A stretch of 64,000 bases of DNA from Tubulanus polymorphus (lineage: Eukaryota > Nemertea > Palaeonemertea > Tubulaniformes > Tubulanidae), in assembly GCF_964204645.1 (NCBI RefSeq), contig NC_134027.1, forward strand, positions 22,618,485-22,682,484. Reading direction: 5' to 3'. The notes below the pieces were generated by a model. It had not been told where the DNA came from. It saw only the letters and a program-made list of their open reading frames with translations, and made no database searches. The position numbers were made by a program, and so were the translations under genes. The stretch's first letter is position 1. Each line of letters opens with the position of its first letter. This document shows, one piece after another, positions 35,001 through 50,000 of this stretch.

Positions 35001-38000
35001 CATCCCATCGATGTAACGAAAGTACGCAGACAGAAACAATAAAGAAACCGATTCATCACCGTTATCATCAATTTATAATCACGAGTATATTAATCAGATA
35101 TCAAATTTTGAAACAGATTATATAACGAAATGAACAAGAAGAAAATCACTTTTAAATATCGGCACAATAATTCACCTTTGCGACGAGGTGGCCACTTTCC
35201 CCTCATTACAAATTCCCTGAGTTATCCATGTTGCAACATGAAATTCCTCGAGTGAATTGGTAATTAATTATGAATGATGGAATTTCTGCGTTTTACATTC
35301 ATTCATCTTTCATAAATCACACATTGATAAAGGAAATAGCATATTCAGACCTGCCAACTCCAGAAATATGTTGTCAGTACAAATTTTCAAATTTGTCAGT
35401 ATTTTCTTGAGTTTGTCAGTCACTAGTGACGCGACCCGAAACAGCTTCGAGTTCTGGTCAAAAAAAGAATTTCTAACCAAAACATTGTAAGAATTAATCC
35501 TATCACTTATATAAGAACTAAATAATTATCAGTGTTAATATATCTTACAAAAAAGAAAATTTTCTAAGAAATTTGATTTCTATATTTTACAGTATCTAAT
35601 CTTATTTAATCTGAAAAGTATCTAATTCAAGCGATTTGTACACAATGCGACTGTTGATAAGATGAATAGCTAATAGCATTCCACCGCTAATTGTAGCCCC
35701 ACTATCGACAATTGAGTCGACTATTTTAAAGCGGCGGCTCAAAAATCTATTCAAGACCGTACTAAATAGATAGTGAAAATACGGAGAAACTGTAAGGGTT
35801 GGCAGGTCTGCATATTTATAGTGTATCCAAATTCATTCCGCGAGTTTTCCAGTTTTTTTTCCACAAATGTTTTCCTTGGTTTTTCTGATTCCACGAGTTT
35901 TCCAGGTTTTCCAGGTCAAAGGCTACCCAGTTTAAGCAACCATCAAAATCTACTCAAACCTGACGGATAGAAAAATCTATCACGGCGACACGGTAATGTT
36001 ACTCAGCACTGTTCGGTATAACCTGCCACAATTCAATATCTCCGTTTAAAATTTCGCTATAATTCATCGCTTCGTGCCAGATTTTCTTCACCGTCAAATT
36101 TGCTTTCTTCGCTTTTTCGTTCAGGACTTCTAGAAATCCGAAGTTGCTTCCGAAACTGAAAACAGCGCGTCCGCCCGGGCGCAGGTAGTCGCGAGCTTCA
36201 GTAATAAAACGACCGATAGCCTCGTACCCGCGATCGACCAATGACCGATCAAGGATGCTTAAATCGCCGACTTCACCAATCCGCTGGTAAAGATACGGCG
36301 GATGCCAGAAAATCAAATCGAACTTCTCGTCTTCACGAAGATTTTCGAAAACGTCGGAATATCGCACCTCTCCCGGGACGGCGTGACGCTCGAAATTAAC
36401 CTTAGTATTCTCTAAAGCTTGTCGGTTGATGTCGGTCGCCAGCACGTAGTTAAGCTTCGATTTATTGCGCAAATAGTGAATGACACTGATGCAACCAGTC
36501 CCACATCCGATTTCTAGGAATCGAGCGCCGTCTACCGTTTGTTCCGGTAAGTTCAGCGCCATCGCGTCGTAGCCCGGGTGATAATAGACGTCGGGAAAAT
36601 TTACGAATTTTTCACCGCAGAACTCGAACTCGTGTCGGCCTCCATCTTCGGTAACCAACTTCTGATTCACGTCTTGCAGACGTCGAGATTCTGCCAAAAT
36701 CTCATCAGATCTCTCCAATTTTTTCTGATCCAAAGAAGTCGTCATTTTGATAGTTTAAGCTTTATCGAGTTGAAACGAGTGATCGTAGCTCAGACAGTTC
36801 ACATTATATACAATGTCTGATCTGATAAATATGTCTACTGTTCTAGTTTTTTTAATATCAAGTTCACTCTATGGTGACTAGTGATTGAGTTCATCCGATA
36901 AGTCCAAGGTTCACCTCAGTAATTGGCAAACCATAAAGAAGCTACACGCCTCATAATTCACACCAAAATGACCTTTTTGGGAACACAAATCTCGTGTCCG
37001 ATCAACCCAATCTTCACGGGCCCTTGGAGGATAACCCTTAAGCCTAGCGCACATCGACACTGCGATTGGAGACAACTAGTTGCTACCGAACGATTACCCC
37101 GCGCACATCGAAATCTAGTTACAACCGGTCAGTTGCAGCAACTGCATGGCGCGTGTCGATCGTCGAGATCCAGAGCGCGCACATTGACGGATATGACTGC
37201 GATTGAGTACAACCAGTTGCTCAAAAGTAGAACATGGGCAACTGGCTGGAACTGGAGATAGATCGACGCTTACCAATCGTAAGCTCGCTCACATCGACAC
37301 ATTCAAGCAACTGATCGTATCCAGCCAGTTCCTCTCATGCGCCGTAAACTGCCTTGCAACCAGTTGTCTCCAATCGCAGTGTCGATGTGCGCTAGGCTTA
37401 AGACATATGAATTCAAGATAATTGATCAAAGCCTTTTTAAAATTTTCCTTTGAAAATTAATGAATTTTAAGACGTGCGGATTTCGTCGAACAAGAATGAC
37501 CCCACAATAATGGCCCCTAGGTGGCCATCTCGATTCCGATCGAGCAAGTTTACGGCATAAACATTGTTAAAAAAAAAATATCACGACAATCCACTGAAAG
37601 GTTTTCGAAACTTCCCAAATCACTGGATTCTGTCCATAGAAAAATGGACCGATCATGAATCAATTGCAGATCACAATATACGTGATAAAACGATAAGAGT
37701 AAAATCCCACAATAAATGTATTAAATGATAAAATGTTTATTTAAAACATATGAGAAATATTTCGGGTGGTTACTACCACCCTTCTTCAGTCTAAAATGAA
37801 GTCTTCTTTTAGACTGAAGAAGGGTGGTAGTAACCACCCGAAATATTTCTCATATGTTTTAAATGAACATTTTATCATTTAATTCATTTATTGTGGCATT
37901 TTACTCGTATGGACAGACAAACAAACTAACAATGCATACAGTAAATGCGATAGCCCTGAGTGAACTAAATCACACCTCTTCAGAGTTATCTGGACAATCA

Positions 38001-41000
38001 AAAAGGAAGATCATCTTAAAATGTCTCATACCTTCGACGTTGCTATCGCGAATGTCAGTCGCGTTGGCTTTCAATTCTTCGGCCGTTTTTTTTAAAGCAA
38101 TCAACCGCTCTTTTATATTCTCCACTCTGTTGTTAGTCGCCGCTATATCCAGCGTGTTATTCGTTAGTTTGTCGTCGATCGTGTTCAAAATTTCGTCGCT
38201 GTCCGTCAAGTTTTTCCTGCAATTATCGGTAGAGAGAAAATTTCACCGATGCCCTCGGATACGCAGTTGACGTCCTAAACTAACTACGATGCTAAGTGAA
38301 GAGAAAATAAATTTCTCGAACATTTCCCAGCTAAGAGGAAAACCTAAATGCTATTTATTCACCAATTAACCCTTTCAGTGCTGACTAATTAATACCCTAT
38401 AGTGCTAGAGATAATTTGAAAATGTTTAAAAATTCCACCCTAGTGTGTTGAATAACGGAAATACCACTATAGTGCGTCTACACCGCGGCGCGGTGTATCA
38501 TTAGTTAATAGTATTTCACCATGTCTGACAAGTGCTGCCATTTTTCAAGAGAGATAATTACTAATTACCTCAATACATCGCAGTACGTTGTACTAGCAAA
38601 ATCCATCACTGATTTATACACCGCAGTGCGGTGTAGACGCACTGAAAGGGTTACCGGTAATCTAAACCAACTTTTGAGCAGCGTGAAGGGATTAACCTTT
38701 TAACTCACCTGAGTTTTTCGAGTTTCATCTGTAGTTCATTAATATCGTTGAAGCTGACATTCGTATTGTGCAGAATCATTTTAACCTCTTCCAGATTGTC
38801 CTCCATGGCTTTAAACTCCTTTTCGAATGCTCCCGGTGCGCCGGTTGTCTTTATATTCTTCGCGTCGTCCATCAAACGATTGGTTTCGGCTTAAAAAGAA
38901 AAAAAAAACAAGTGAGAACTAAGTGAAAATCCATCCGGCGCAACTTTATCCGATGATTCTTCAAAATATCATTCTTAACCGAATAAACTTTTAAGTAAAT
39001 CGCCAATCAAGTACATGGAGAGAGAGTAGAAAAGTCTATCCTATGTATCTTTTCATAGGTTTGTACGATAATATTTGGATTCAGGAGCTAAAGGTCCTAC
39101 GTTAAAAGTTGATTGAAAATGAATCATTTTCATCAACGTAACAGACCCACTTTTAGTCACACCATCTGGTGATAGGATAGCCTGATTGTGCGAGAGCCCA
39201 TAGAATTGAAAACAAAATTCTATATCGAAATCATGATTTTATAGTAAGTATGTAATTCAGCATGCAGTTCCACTGTTGTGAGTTGAAATTCGATCTCGTG
39301 GTTTAGTAATCGAAAATGTACTAATCATAACTCAAACCTACTTCAGAACTCTGTCCTGAATTCATTTCTACACTTGTGAAAAGAGTTTAAATCAGTCCAA
39401 TTCTGAATGAGTTATCTCTGAGGTAATTCGAATTACATGTAAAAATGGGGAACTAGCTCCTGTTCTTCAGTAACGAAAAACTAAGGGGATAAAAGGCTTT
39501 TAAGCACGAATAATATATTAATAATAATTTATTGAGCCTAAAATCCATATAAAATATGCTCATTGGCTTTACAATATAAAGATACAATTTAAACATAAAG
39601 ATAGAAAAAATAATTTATATCATTAGTTAAAAGCTTTAGTGAACAAATGGGTTGCGATTTAAAAACATCAGTAGAAGGACTAGATTTAATTGCATCTGGT
39701 AAGGAGTTGCAAAGTAGTGAGGCGGAGTAAGAAAAGGCCCTGTGACCCGCAGAGACTAGATTGACACGAGGGATGACTAGAAGTGATTGACTGTTTGATC
39801 TTAACACTCTAGACGAATGCAAATTTTAGCTGATTTTAAACACCCCCTTTATTACGTACCCAATAATAGTGCAGCAGTATGTACACAGTGGCCAATTTTG
39901 AGCCCTCACTGCATCGATGCGTACGTACTAAATGAAATTCCCCGAAACGTCGTTTTGCCGTTTTGCTAAAAGATACAATACCTCGTAAATCCTGAATGAT
40001 TTTATCCCAGTTGTCGAAGCATTCTCCGCACGGGATACAGTTCGGCAGCGAGCCGGTCGTGCCGCGGTCGCACCTGTCGCACTTCAACCCGGTGACGCCC
40101 GAGTGACACAGACACTGCCCCGTGTGACGGTCGCATTGTAAAGTTTGCGAACCCTCGCGATTACATTCGCACGCTGAAAAATATAACGATTACGAAATTT
40201 CAGTTGAAATCGAGCTGAATTATCAACAAACATTGAACACTATTCTTGATATCATTGCGATAGAATATCAATTGAATTTCCATCCCCTAACCTAGGTAGG
40301 CTAGTACGATAGGACGCCGCAAAGGATGATATTCGCTCGAGCGAGGACCCGCTTAGTGCATTAGTGTAGTAGGACATGAAATATTGTGACAATAGAGGAT
40401 TCCACTTTTGGCAAGTGAGGATCCACCATGTGCGCTAGTGTACAATAGGATATCAACTACGGTGGCAAGTGAGATTCCACCTGGTGCGTGCGCGCGCTAG
40501 TGTGCAGTTGGACATCAACTACTGTAGCAATGGATCATTTCCACTTGTGGCAAGTGAAGATCCACCAGGTGCACTAGTGTGCAATAGGACATCGATGTCG
40601 GATTTCTCCTCAGATTCAATCAAAATATATCATAAATGTACTCAAATTGGATGAAGACACCATTCAACAATGAATCCAGGAGATCAATTTGAGTTTATCA
40701 AGGAACTAGATTTTTTCTATTTTTGACGTAGGGCGATTAAAAACATCCACGAAAATTGTTGAAAAAATAATGAAATTTTGATTGAGTTTGTCGCAATCTC
40801 TGATGGGAAAGCTTCATAGGGTCGGTACGGCTATGTCATGGTTACTTACGCCTGCAGCCGACATCCGGGTTCATAGGTTCACCCCAGTAATCGGTCTCAC
40901 AATCGCTACAAGTCCTACCACCTCGCCCTGGTTTACACGGACACTGACCATCAAACTACAAAAAAAGTTCACATTTAAGAAACTAAGTTTACCATAACGC

Positions 41001-44000
41001 ACATTGTTAGCCGTCAACAAAACTCAGTCCACTCGAAACAATCCACTAGAGAAATTGTTGGTTCTCAATGCCCAGATTTGGATATTCTCGTTGCTGCCCT
41101 TATTGGAACATGCGAAAACCATCTTAGGTTTCAAGCTATGATTCATTTTTTGAAGACAACATTAAACCAATGATTTTAATCATTTACGTTCTTAGTCTGA
41201 AGAATATTCCTATCAATGCAAACTGTGACGAGTCACAACATCCAGTTTCAAATACTCTTAAGTTTTACTCAAAACCTGGCAGATCTAGTATCCTCAAATA
41301 TCCAGCACTGCTTTGCTGGTCATTCCCCGGAAAATTTTGAAAAATAAATCTAATTTTCATGCATTCTAAGTATTTCTATACACTGTTTTATCATCTGATA
41401 TGTTTGAAGTGTACAATGTTCTTAGACATGTATTGGTGCAAATATTCCAAGGGCCGGCTACATTGTCAAGACGTAAGGCCAAAAGTGATCTTAAACCTTA
41501 ACACTGGTCTTAAGTTGTTAGATTGGCTATAGAACTTAGTTTGTCTTAGACCGGTCTTAAGTCTAAGCCCTGTCTAACAGGCCCCTGGGGGGAAGCACCT
41601 TAGATGTGCACCTGCTATAACGATACCAAAGGATCACATAAATGGGCTCCATCTATAATAATTCAGAGAAAACATGTGAATACCTGGTTACATTGAGAAT
41701 CTAACGAACCGTCAGGATCGCACTGACACGCCTCGCAACCCTGTCCGCTGGCGATGCGCCAATGATCGGCCTCGCATCGGTCGCACCTCGGTCCGATCAC
41801 GTGCGGTAAACACGGGCATTGTCCCGTGATACGGTCGCAAACGCCACCCGCCGGATCCGTTCCCAATACGTCGCAAATACAAGCTGAAATAATCATAGAT
41901 CAATCAGTAGTTATATTCTTCTTGTTTAATCAATTGTTATCCAGACCACATTTCTAATATTCCATAGCTTCAGACACAAAACTTAACATTTCATTTAACT
42001 TTTCCAAGCCTTCAACTTTTCCAGGACTAGCGCAAATATAATTAATATTCTTCTTACCTTGACAGCTATGTTGCGTAGCGTCGCCGTAAAAACCAGATCG
42101 GCATTTCTCGCAGCTGAAGCCTTGCGTGTTGTAGAGACATTTCTTGCACTCGCCGGTCGTCGCGTCGCAGCTTCCCGGGTCCTCGAAGTCGATGTTATTG
42201 TTACAGATACAGCGTTGACACGTGCCGCCCGGAATCAACGGATTGCCGAAATAGTTATCGGCACACCGATCGCACGCATTGCCTAGAAACGATAACACAG
42301 CAATTCCGTTTATTCAATCAGAATACTGTAGATGAATTTAGATTGGCTGGTCAGAAGAACGGAGGATCGATCAGATCATCCAATCGGAATAGAGGAATTT
42401 AGATTGATCAGTGAAAAAACACGAATCAATATCATGCTTAAATAGGAGTGGACTCCAGATTGCGCAAAAAGAAAAGTTCAGACAGTCCGATCAGAACAGA
42501 GGAATTTTGACTATCCAATCAGGGACGAGGATTTGAAATTGTCTAATCAGAACCGTTCAGATTGTCCAATCAGATGTTTTCAATCTGAAGAGAGGAACTC
42601 AGATTGTCCAATCAGTTTTGCTTGTTAATGTAGATATGAATTTCTAAGAAACTTAAATTCTGCCAAACGAAGCTCCATTCTGGATCAACAAGTACAATTC
42701 CTTTAAAAAAAATCCTACAACAGTGCCATCAGCATAAACGTAGCTATGTAAAATCCACACAATACATTCTCAATTCTTGCACATATCAAACATATTTACC
42801 TATGAATCCTTGTTTGCAGTCGCACAGCATAGCCTCGGTAACGAGATCCAGAGTACAGGTGTCGGCGTGCTGGAAACCGCTATCAGCGCCACCTGGACAC
42901 ATACACGGGCGACAAGGCGGGCCAACTCCGAGTCGGGGATCACCGAAATATCCAGTCAAACATCTAAACAATGGAAAGACGTACTATTAGTCATCAAATT
43001 CCCCATGTAACGAATGACATAATTTAGCTACTTAAAATCGAATTAAACCACAACTTTGGAGCTAGCACCAGATACCAGTTTAATAGTTAAAATGGGACTC
43101 TTAGAGTTGATCTTAATTGAAAATGAACTTATTCAACACGAGTCATTATCCATAACTAAAGAAACAGTTGAATTATTGCTAGTTGAACAAGTTCAATTCA
43201 AATTATGTTTGACAGCCATATGTATTATTAATTATGCCATAATCAATTACTAGTTATGGAGATTACTAATAATAGTAGCGGCAATTATGATTACTAATTA
43301 TGGAAGCATCCATATCAATTAATTGAGTGAGTAGATAATTAATTAATTAAGGAACAACAAACTAAAACAAATCAGAGAAATAAATCAAAATGACAGTCTA
43401 CCTATAAATACTGTTGTTTTTCTATTGACTATACTCATTCATCTGATGAAGCTTCTATTCATTAGAAGCGAAAGCTCATGCTTCAAATGAATAGTTAACC
43501 TATACAGTACTACTCGTCTCGTTACTTATTTTAAACATGGTTAACACGGCTACTCTACGAAAAATATTGAATTATGGACGTAGCCATATTGAAAGCATAC
43601 ATACTTGTCACAGTAATGTCCCGAAGTCGAATCGCGGCAGTCGATACACTTTCCGCCGCGGTTCTCGCACGTATCCGCGTGGCCGTTGCACTCGCAACGT
43701 TGACAATCGGGGAAATTCCAGAATCCCGGCTGACACTCGTTGCAGTGCTGCCCGTACGCGTTCGCGATGCAGAAACACTGTCCGTTGTTGACGTCGCAGA
43801 AGTTGTCGACGGAGCCCGACGTGTCGCAATCGCAGGCTGTAAATAAACAAATCGAGCTACGTAAGACGAGTGTTTTCAGTAAGAAATTAACAAGCCAGGT
43901 CCCTTCGAAAAACGAGGGGAGGGTCCCATAATATGTCAGACACTGAAACGAAAGCTGGTTTGAATAAACAGGTGGGTCCTTGAAAAACGACAGACGGGTC

Positions 44001-47000
44001 TGGGACCCGGGACCTGGCTCTCATTGAAAACACTGAAGACACAACGATGTTAACATCCTTACCAAACCCCTAAACAACCGGAACTGCCTTTGGTTTACAT
44101 CTATGACAAAATCAGGATTTGAATAATACCAAACTGTGAGTGAGTAATGACTTTCAAACACTCTTAAGTTTCACTTAAACATGGCTGAATCACAACTGAT
44201 GCATCCGAGAATAATCCAAACCCACTCAAACATCCATAGAGCCTTATCCCAAGGGTTCTACAGTGAAACTTGCATACACTTATCATCCTCAGTCCTCACA
44301 TTATATAAACTGTCTTTATTTAGGGACTCAATTTGTTTTCCTGATGCAAATTACTCAAGATTACTTCAGATATGAAAGTTAGGTGCCAATTTTAAACGAC
44401 ACAAACGAAGTCAACTGCCCTAGAATAGCGTGTTAGAATTAATAAGAGAGCTTTTCTCTGTTTACCTGTGCATCCGTTTGGTCCGAATCCGTAGGTACCG
44501 GGAGCGCATTGGTCGCATCGTCTGCCTATCACATTCGGTTTACACTGACACTGTCCTCCTAAAGTGTTACATTCGTTGCTCGTGGAACCCATCGGATCGC
44601 AATCGCATTCTACAAAATATCAAAAAGAAACTATTGTTAAAATGGAATAGAAAGTACTTCATTTCTTCTGACTATCAAAGAAGACCTAGGTTAACTTGAA
44701 TATCCAAAAAATATTAGCCTGGGGTCAGTTGCACAGTCGTGACTTAAGTCCAATAGTGGTCTTAAATCTTAAGACTGGTCTTAAGTTATTAGATTGGTTA
44801 TAGAACTAAGTTGGTCTTAGGCAGGTCTTAAGTCTAAGCCATGACTACGCAACCGGCCCCAGGTTTCATGTGCACGTTCAAAGCTTGTATAAAGAACAGT
44901 ATAAGTCCATCTTGATTCTATAGCCAATCTAACAACTTAAAACTCTTTTATGTCCATCTTGGTTCTATAACCTATCTAACAACTAAAGACCATTCACAGT
45001 TCATTTCGGATCTACAGCTAAATGGACAACTTGACCAGTGTAAGTCTATTTCGGTTCCAATCTTCCAACTTAAGTCTTATAATGTTAAGAACACTTTTGA
45101 ACTGTTCTACTGGGTCCGAGTGCTCGTTTAAGAACCTACCGCTAGCTTGTTGATGTATCGACGCAGAAATGCTGAAGAAAAACTTTTTACAAATTTCCGG
45201 TAAATCGTGTCGCAGGACCGACATGAGTAATTCTCGACACCGATAACGCTCGAATTCGATCTTATTCCGTTCGGCGATTTCCGACCCTTTGAACACCGGT
45301 ATTCGATCAGACCTCGGAATCAACGCAATCTGAAAATACATCAACGAAATGAACGGATAGAATCAGGCTCAAACCCTGCAACCGGAAAATTGTGACGTTC
45401 TGAAGAAATCATCAAAACTCCATGAGGGAGGAATGTGTCAAGGTCTACAGATGCCATCAGATTCAACTCCCTGCACAGGCAGAATATGGGAGTAGCACAA
45501 TGTCTTCAAATTCAGGGACGCTTTCCTAGGGAGGGAATATCCCACTTTCCATCAGGTTTCCACTTTCCATCGGAAGAGAGGGAGGTCTAGAGAGAGGGAT
45601 GAGGAAGGAGGTTAGAGGGAGAAGAGAGGGGGAGAATAAACTTACAGAATCAACCAGTATTCTAGCATCGGGCGTATTCCTATCTGCTCTGTAGCGGCTA
45701 AAATCAATTTTGATTGTGTACGTGACTCCACGTTCTAAACAGGAACTCGGTGAAACCACGTAATATCTACTCCCTACAACAGAAATAATACCAGTAAAAT
45801 TGTGATCATTTTATAGACCCCCCTTTTTAACCCTGAGTTTAACCCCTAAACTGTTCAATAAATGGTGTCGAAGTGGCTCCTCCAGTGTTCAATTTAAATC
45901 TGGTGAGATTTTGCACTTTTCGAAATCTTTCAAAAAAAGGATATATGCCCTTAGAATATTATTCATTATGAACAGCAGACTGTATGAACAGAAAAATACC
46001 ATTTTGATATTTTGAATCATTTCGGGGCCAATGGTGACCTGGGGGTAGGTTAGGAATCTTGAATATGCATAATCAGAGGGGAAATCGAATCATTGTCAGG
46101 ACTTTTGATCAAACTGAAAATGGCAAAAATGTCTTTCAACTTTGGGATCCAGCCCGGGTCTCAGTCTGTTATAATAGACGGATACCTGGTAGTTCCTTAA
46201 ACCCCAAAACATTCTCTATTCATTTGACAGCAAGAAAATTAACATACATGGATATTTATCTTAACTGGGGCTTTTTCAGTACTACTTCTGAAAATAAGGT
46301 CTGAAAAATTTCAGTCCATTGAAAAACGATGTTTCGAATCACGAACCTGAAGGAAGACTCGCGTGTTTGTCGTCATCTTGAGGGATACTGTTCGAACACG
46401 GTCCGACTTGGTTCACTTCGCCGGGTCGAGTCACGGTGACCCTGACGTCCTCCCATCTATCGGGCATCTATCACGATGAAACCAGAGATAATATCAATGT
46501 TAATCCATTCAATGCTAATGCCTATCTTTCTAAAGCGCCATCTTGCCCTAACTGAACTAAGCTGTTCAAACATAATGAACGATACCACACTTAATGATAT
46601 CTTAGATTAATCATTCTAGCGGTTTTGAGATTTATCTAAATGAGATAAAATTTAGTCTGCTGGATTAATGAATGTGAAATCAATTGGTCATCATCTTCTA
46701 CACTAGTCTTTCTGTCACGTTCCAAACATATCCGACTGATGGGGTTGGGGTTACAGATAAAGAAGACAGCAGCATCCCATAAGATAACAGCAAATGGGGC
46801 TGCTGTCACGATGATCTGAATCCCAGGTTGTTTAGTAGACTCGGTTAGTGTTGTCTGGCTTGAAGCTTGTCTAGCCAACTGGGCTTTCATCAGATTAAGT
46901 TGGAAGATAAGACTGGTCAGATAGCGAAAGTTGTATCCCATCGGGAAAAAGGTGCTAGGCGCATGGAGGAGGATAGTATCCCACACGACCGATGTGGCTG

Positions 47001-50000
47001 GACATATATAGATAAATATATAGATACGCTGCCATCCCATCCAGTGACTGGTAGAGTACAACTGATCCATGCAGACGCAGATAAGGAAAGGTCAAGTCCC
47101 ATCTGGCAAACAGGACTTCTAGAAAGTTTAAAAACTTCATCGAAAGCAAACGAGAATTGAAACAGTAAATACTCTTAATCCAACTTGTTATCTGAACACA
47201 GCGAAAATTCTAGCATGGACACGAAACGAAAGCAAATTTTATCGCGCTAACTAAAGCTGAGGCTTAGAGATTGAAAAGCACAACGCAAAACATATCAACA
47301 ATTATCATAGCGAAAACTCCACCTAGGGTTAAACTTAAACACTACAACAACACTACTCAAAACTCACCGCGAATGGGCACATGCTAGCGTAAGAAATTCA
47401 AATACGGCATTTCAAAACAACGTCATGCATTCAGATTTTCCAAATCATCGATTTGTGAAAAGATTTCGGCAATTTTTGAAAAGCATAACACCATACCTGA
47501 GGTTCGTAGCGTATGACAATGTCGTAGTCCATACCCATGACGATGTCGCTGATCGTGAACTCGAGGCTAGCGCCTTCGGGAACCATCATGAATCCGGGAC
47601 CAGTCCACGATACCGGCCGGTCGGGTACGCGTTCCCTGATCACTACACGGGTATCCTAGCCATGGCAAAATACAAGATACGATTTAAAAATATGAATATT
47701 TTCATGGTTAAACCCTAGTTTTTGATGGTACCAGTCATCTCGGTAAACCACTCAACAAATAAATTTTACTAGAATTCATTTGGAAAACCTTCATTTCCCT
47801 GATTCTAAAGAGAAAAAACCTCTAAACTGTGTTAAGCGGACTCTAAATTCAATTCACACTTCACTTGGATATAATCTCATTTAATGAATTCAAACAGATT
47901 CGTATTGATCAGTTTTACAAATTTCTTCATACTGCTGATGAAAATGGTCGATGTAACATTGGTTTTGTTAAGGGCAAGGAGAGGCCCAACATTGCCACTC
48001 ACCCTGACAAATACACAGTTCCAAATTGGAGAAATATTCAAAGTCTTTTCTGAATTTACAGTTATCCCTGATTTTCACCTCAATATCATCAAGTCAAAGT
48101 AGTAACTAAAGTTCCCAATGTCACCAAGTTCCCTGCTGTTCAACTGGGTGAAATATTTAGTTACCAATTCTACCGAGTTTCCTGATTCTTAATCGGTGAA
48201 AATTTCCAGTTCACAACGCTACCTAGCAAGGCTCAGTCCACTGGAGTTTATCTTCTCAAACAAATAATTATTAATTACGATCGCCCATTTCGCATTGAAC
48301 TGAAAGAGGTTAAATCAGTCGTGTCAAGTAGGCGGGAAACTTACCCCGATCCCGCGAGCGAATTCGGCTTCGTACGCGTTATAATCGAGCATCGGCAGGA
48401 AGTATTCCGGCCGCACTTGGTTACACTGTCGACCGATTAAATTCGGTCGGCAATTACAGACGCCGTCCACATGGTTACACATGTTGTCATACGAACCGCC
48501 TACGTCGCACTCGCACGGTTTACACCCGTCCAACGCCTCGCTCATACCCCAATATTCCGGCTGAAATGATAAAATCGACGATAAGAATAAGTTTTGACAA
48601 AAAACGTCTTCCGAATTGGCCAAATCGCTTTCGTATCTGAATTCATATACATGTACGCATCTTGGGCTCGAGAAATATCTTTTAACCCTTTGAAGATGAT
48701 TTGCTTAAATGTACCTATTTAAAGTAGATCCACATATAGCATGTCCCTGTCCATATATATTTATAATCGCCAATAAACTAAAATCCCTATTGTCAAACAT
48801 CGTTAAAATACTTCGCACTGCGAGGTACATACAACGTAGCAGTGCACCAGTTATACACCGCACTGCAGTGGAATTTCAAAGTTTTCAAATTTTCTCTGTT
48901 AACAACGATGTATATAGGGAGTGTAGCTGTCAGTAGTGATGGTTACTCCAGATTTTTATTTAATCCGGATTCACCCTTTCACTGTGGTCGATTTAATGTT
49001 TATTCCAGATCTCTGATAAACCGGATTCTAACTAACTGTATTGTCAAAATAAACCGTGTTAAAACGAAAGCGCAGTACGTACCATACAACTGTCGCAGTC
49101 GCGTCCGGTAACGTAGCGTTTACACTGACAGGTACCGTCAACTTTATCGCATCCGTAGTTACCAACCGTACCCAACAGATTACACGAACAAGCTGCAAAA
49201 CAAAAAAATTACACGTTCAAAAATCGTTCTGAAAAAATCATTGATTCAGTAATCACCATCTTCAAAATAAACGAAATGAAGATGAATGATGTTAGCTGAT
49301 GTCAAAATAAAATCCACGCAAATGCTGTAATTTGGATATTTCAAATCATCACATCATGAAATTGTTATGTTTTGGGGTAAACCAGTTAAGTCAATGCAAA
49401 GCCTTCGGGCCCAGGTTTCATGAAAAAGTTTAAGCCTGAAACGCTTATGTTTGAATTGTTGTCCTCATTGAAAACACAGAGTTGCCACTTATGTGAAGCT
49501 AAAAATCCGGAAAATAAGTCGGGGGTCTGGGGGCCCTCCCCCATAAAATTTTTGAAATTAGAACGCCAGCAGATGCGTTCTGGCGCAATACGCGTTATAG
49601 GCCCCACTCATTACCGCCTATAGATCTTTTTTTCAAATAGCGATTGGTTCCGTCAAATACACCTCATATATAAACCAGAGCCAAAAAACAAACGAAGCGT
49701 CAGTCGATTTCGATCGTCGCGTCATCTTGCTTTAATCGTGTACTGCAGGGTTGTTGCCACTACGTGGCAGCACAATACGGCTTTTTCGAACCCTCTACGG
49801 AGCCGTCACGTTTTGATGTTTAGGGTCGAATCCCGGATTTTATTTTTTTGCGATGTTTTGTTTTGTGGTTATTTGACTTCTCCCGAAAATCCAGAAATGA
49901 AATTGGATTTTTTTTAAATCCGGAATTCCGGAGAAACCTGGAGAAGTGGCAACACTGAAAACATGAAGTAACCAATGGGAATTACACCAAAAATTTTAGT

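Larger units (their letters stand above)
31292..38889 (-). other. Laminin beta: coiled coil II, exons 20-22 and host intron
   Basis: Exons 38889-38709 ([17 protein letters not shown]), 38216-38032 ([18 protein letters not shown]) and 31527-31292 ([25 protein letters not shown]). Heptad-rich helix that pairs with alpha and gamma. The intron between the last two, 31528-38031, is the longest in the gene (6.5 kb) and contains two complete methyltransferase genes on the same strand plus several foldback elements. Confidence 0.92.
39982..44609 (-). other. Laminin beta: LEb repeats (domain III) exons 13-19
   Basis: Exons 44609-44466, 43836-43605, 42963-42800, 42282-42058, 41883-41684, 40955-40850 and 40173-39982. 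Examples: [75 protein letters not shown]. The last exon ends in the short [17 protein letters not shown] linker that opens the coiled coil. Confidence 0.92.
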
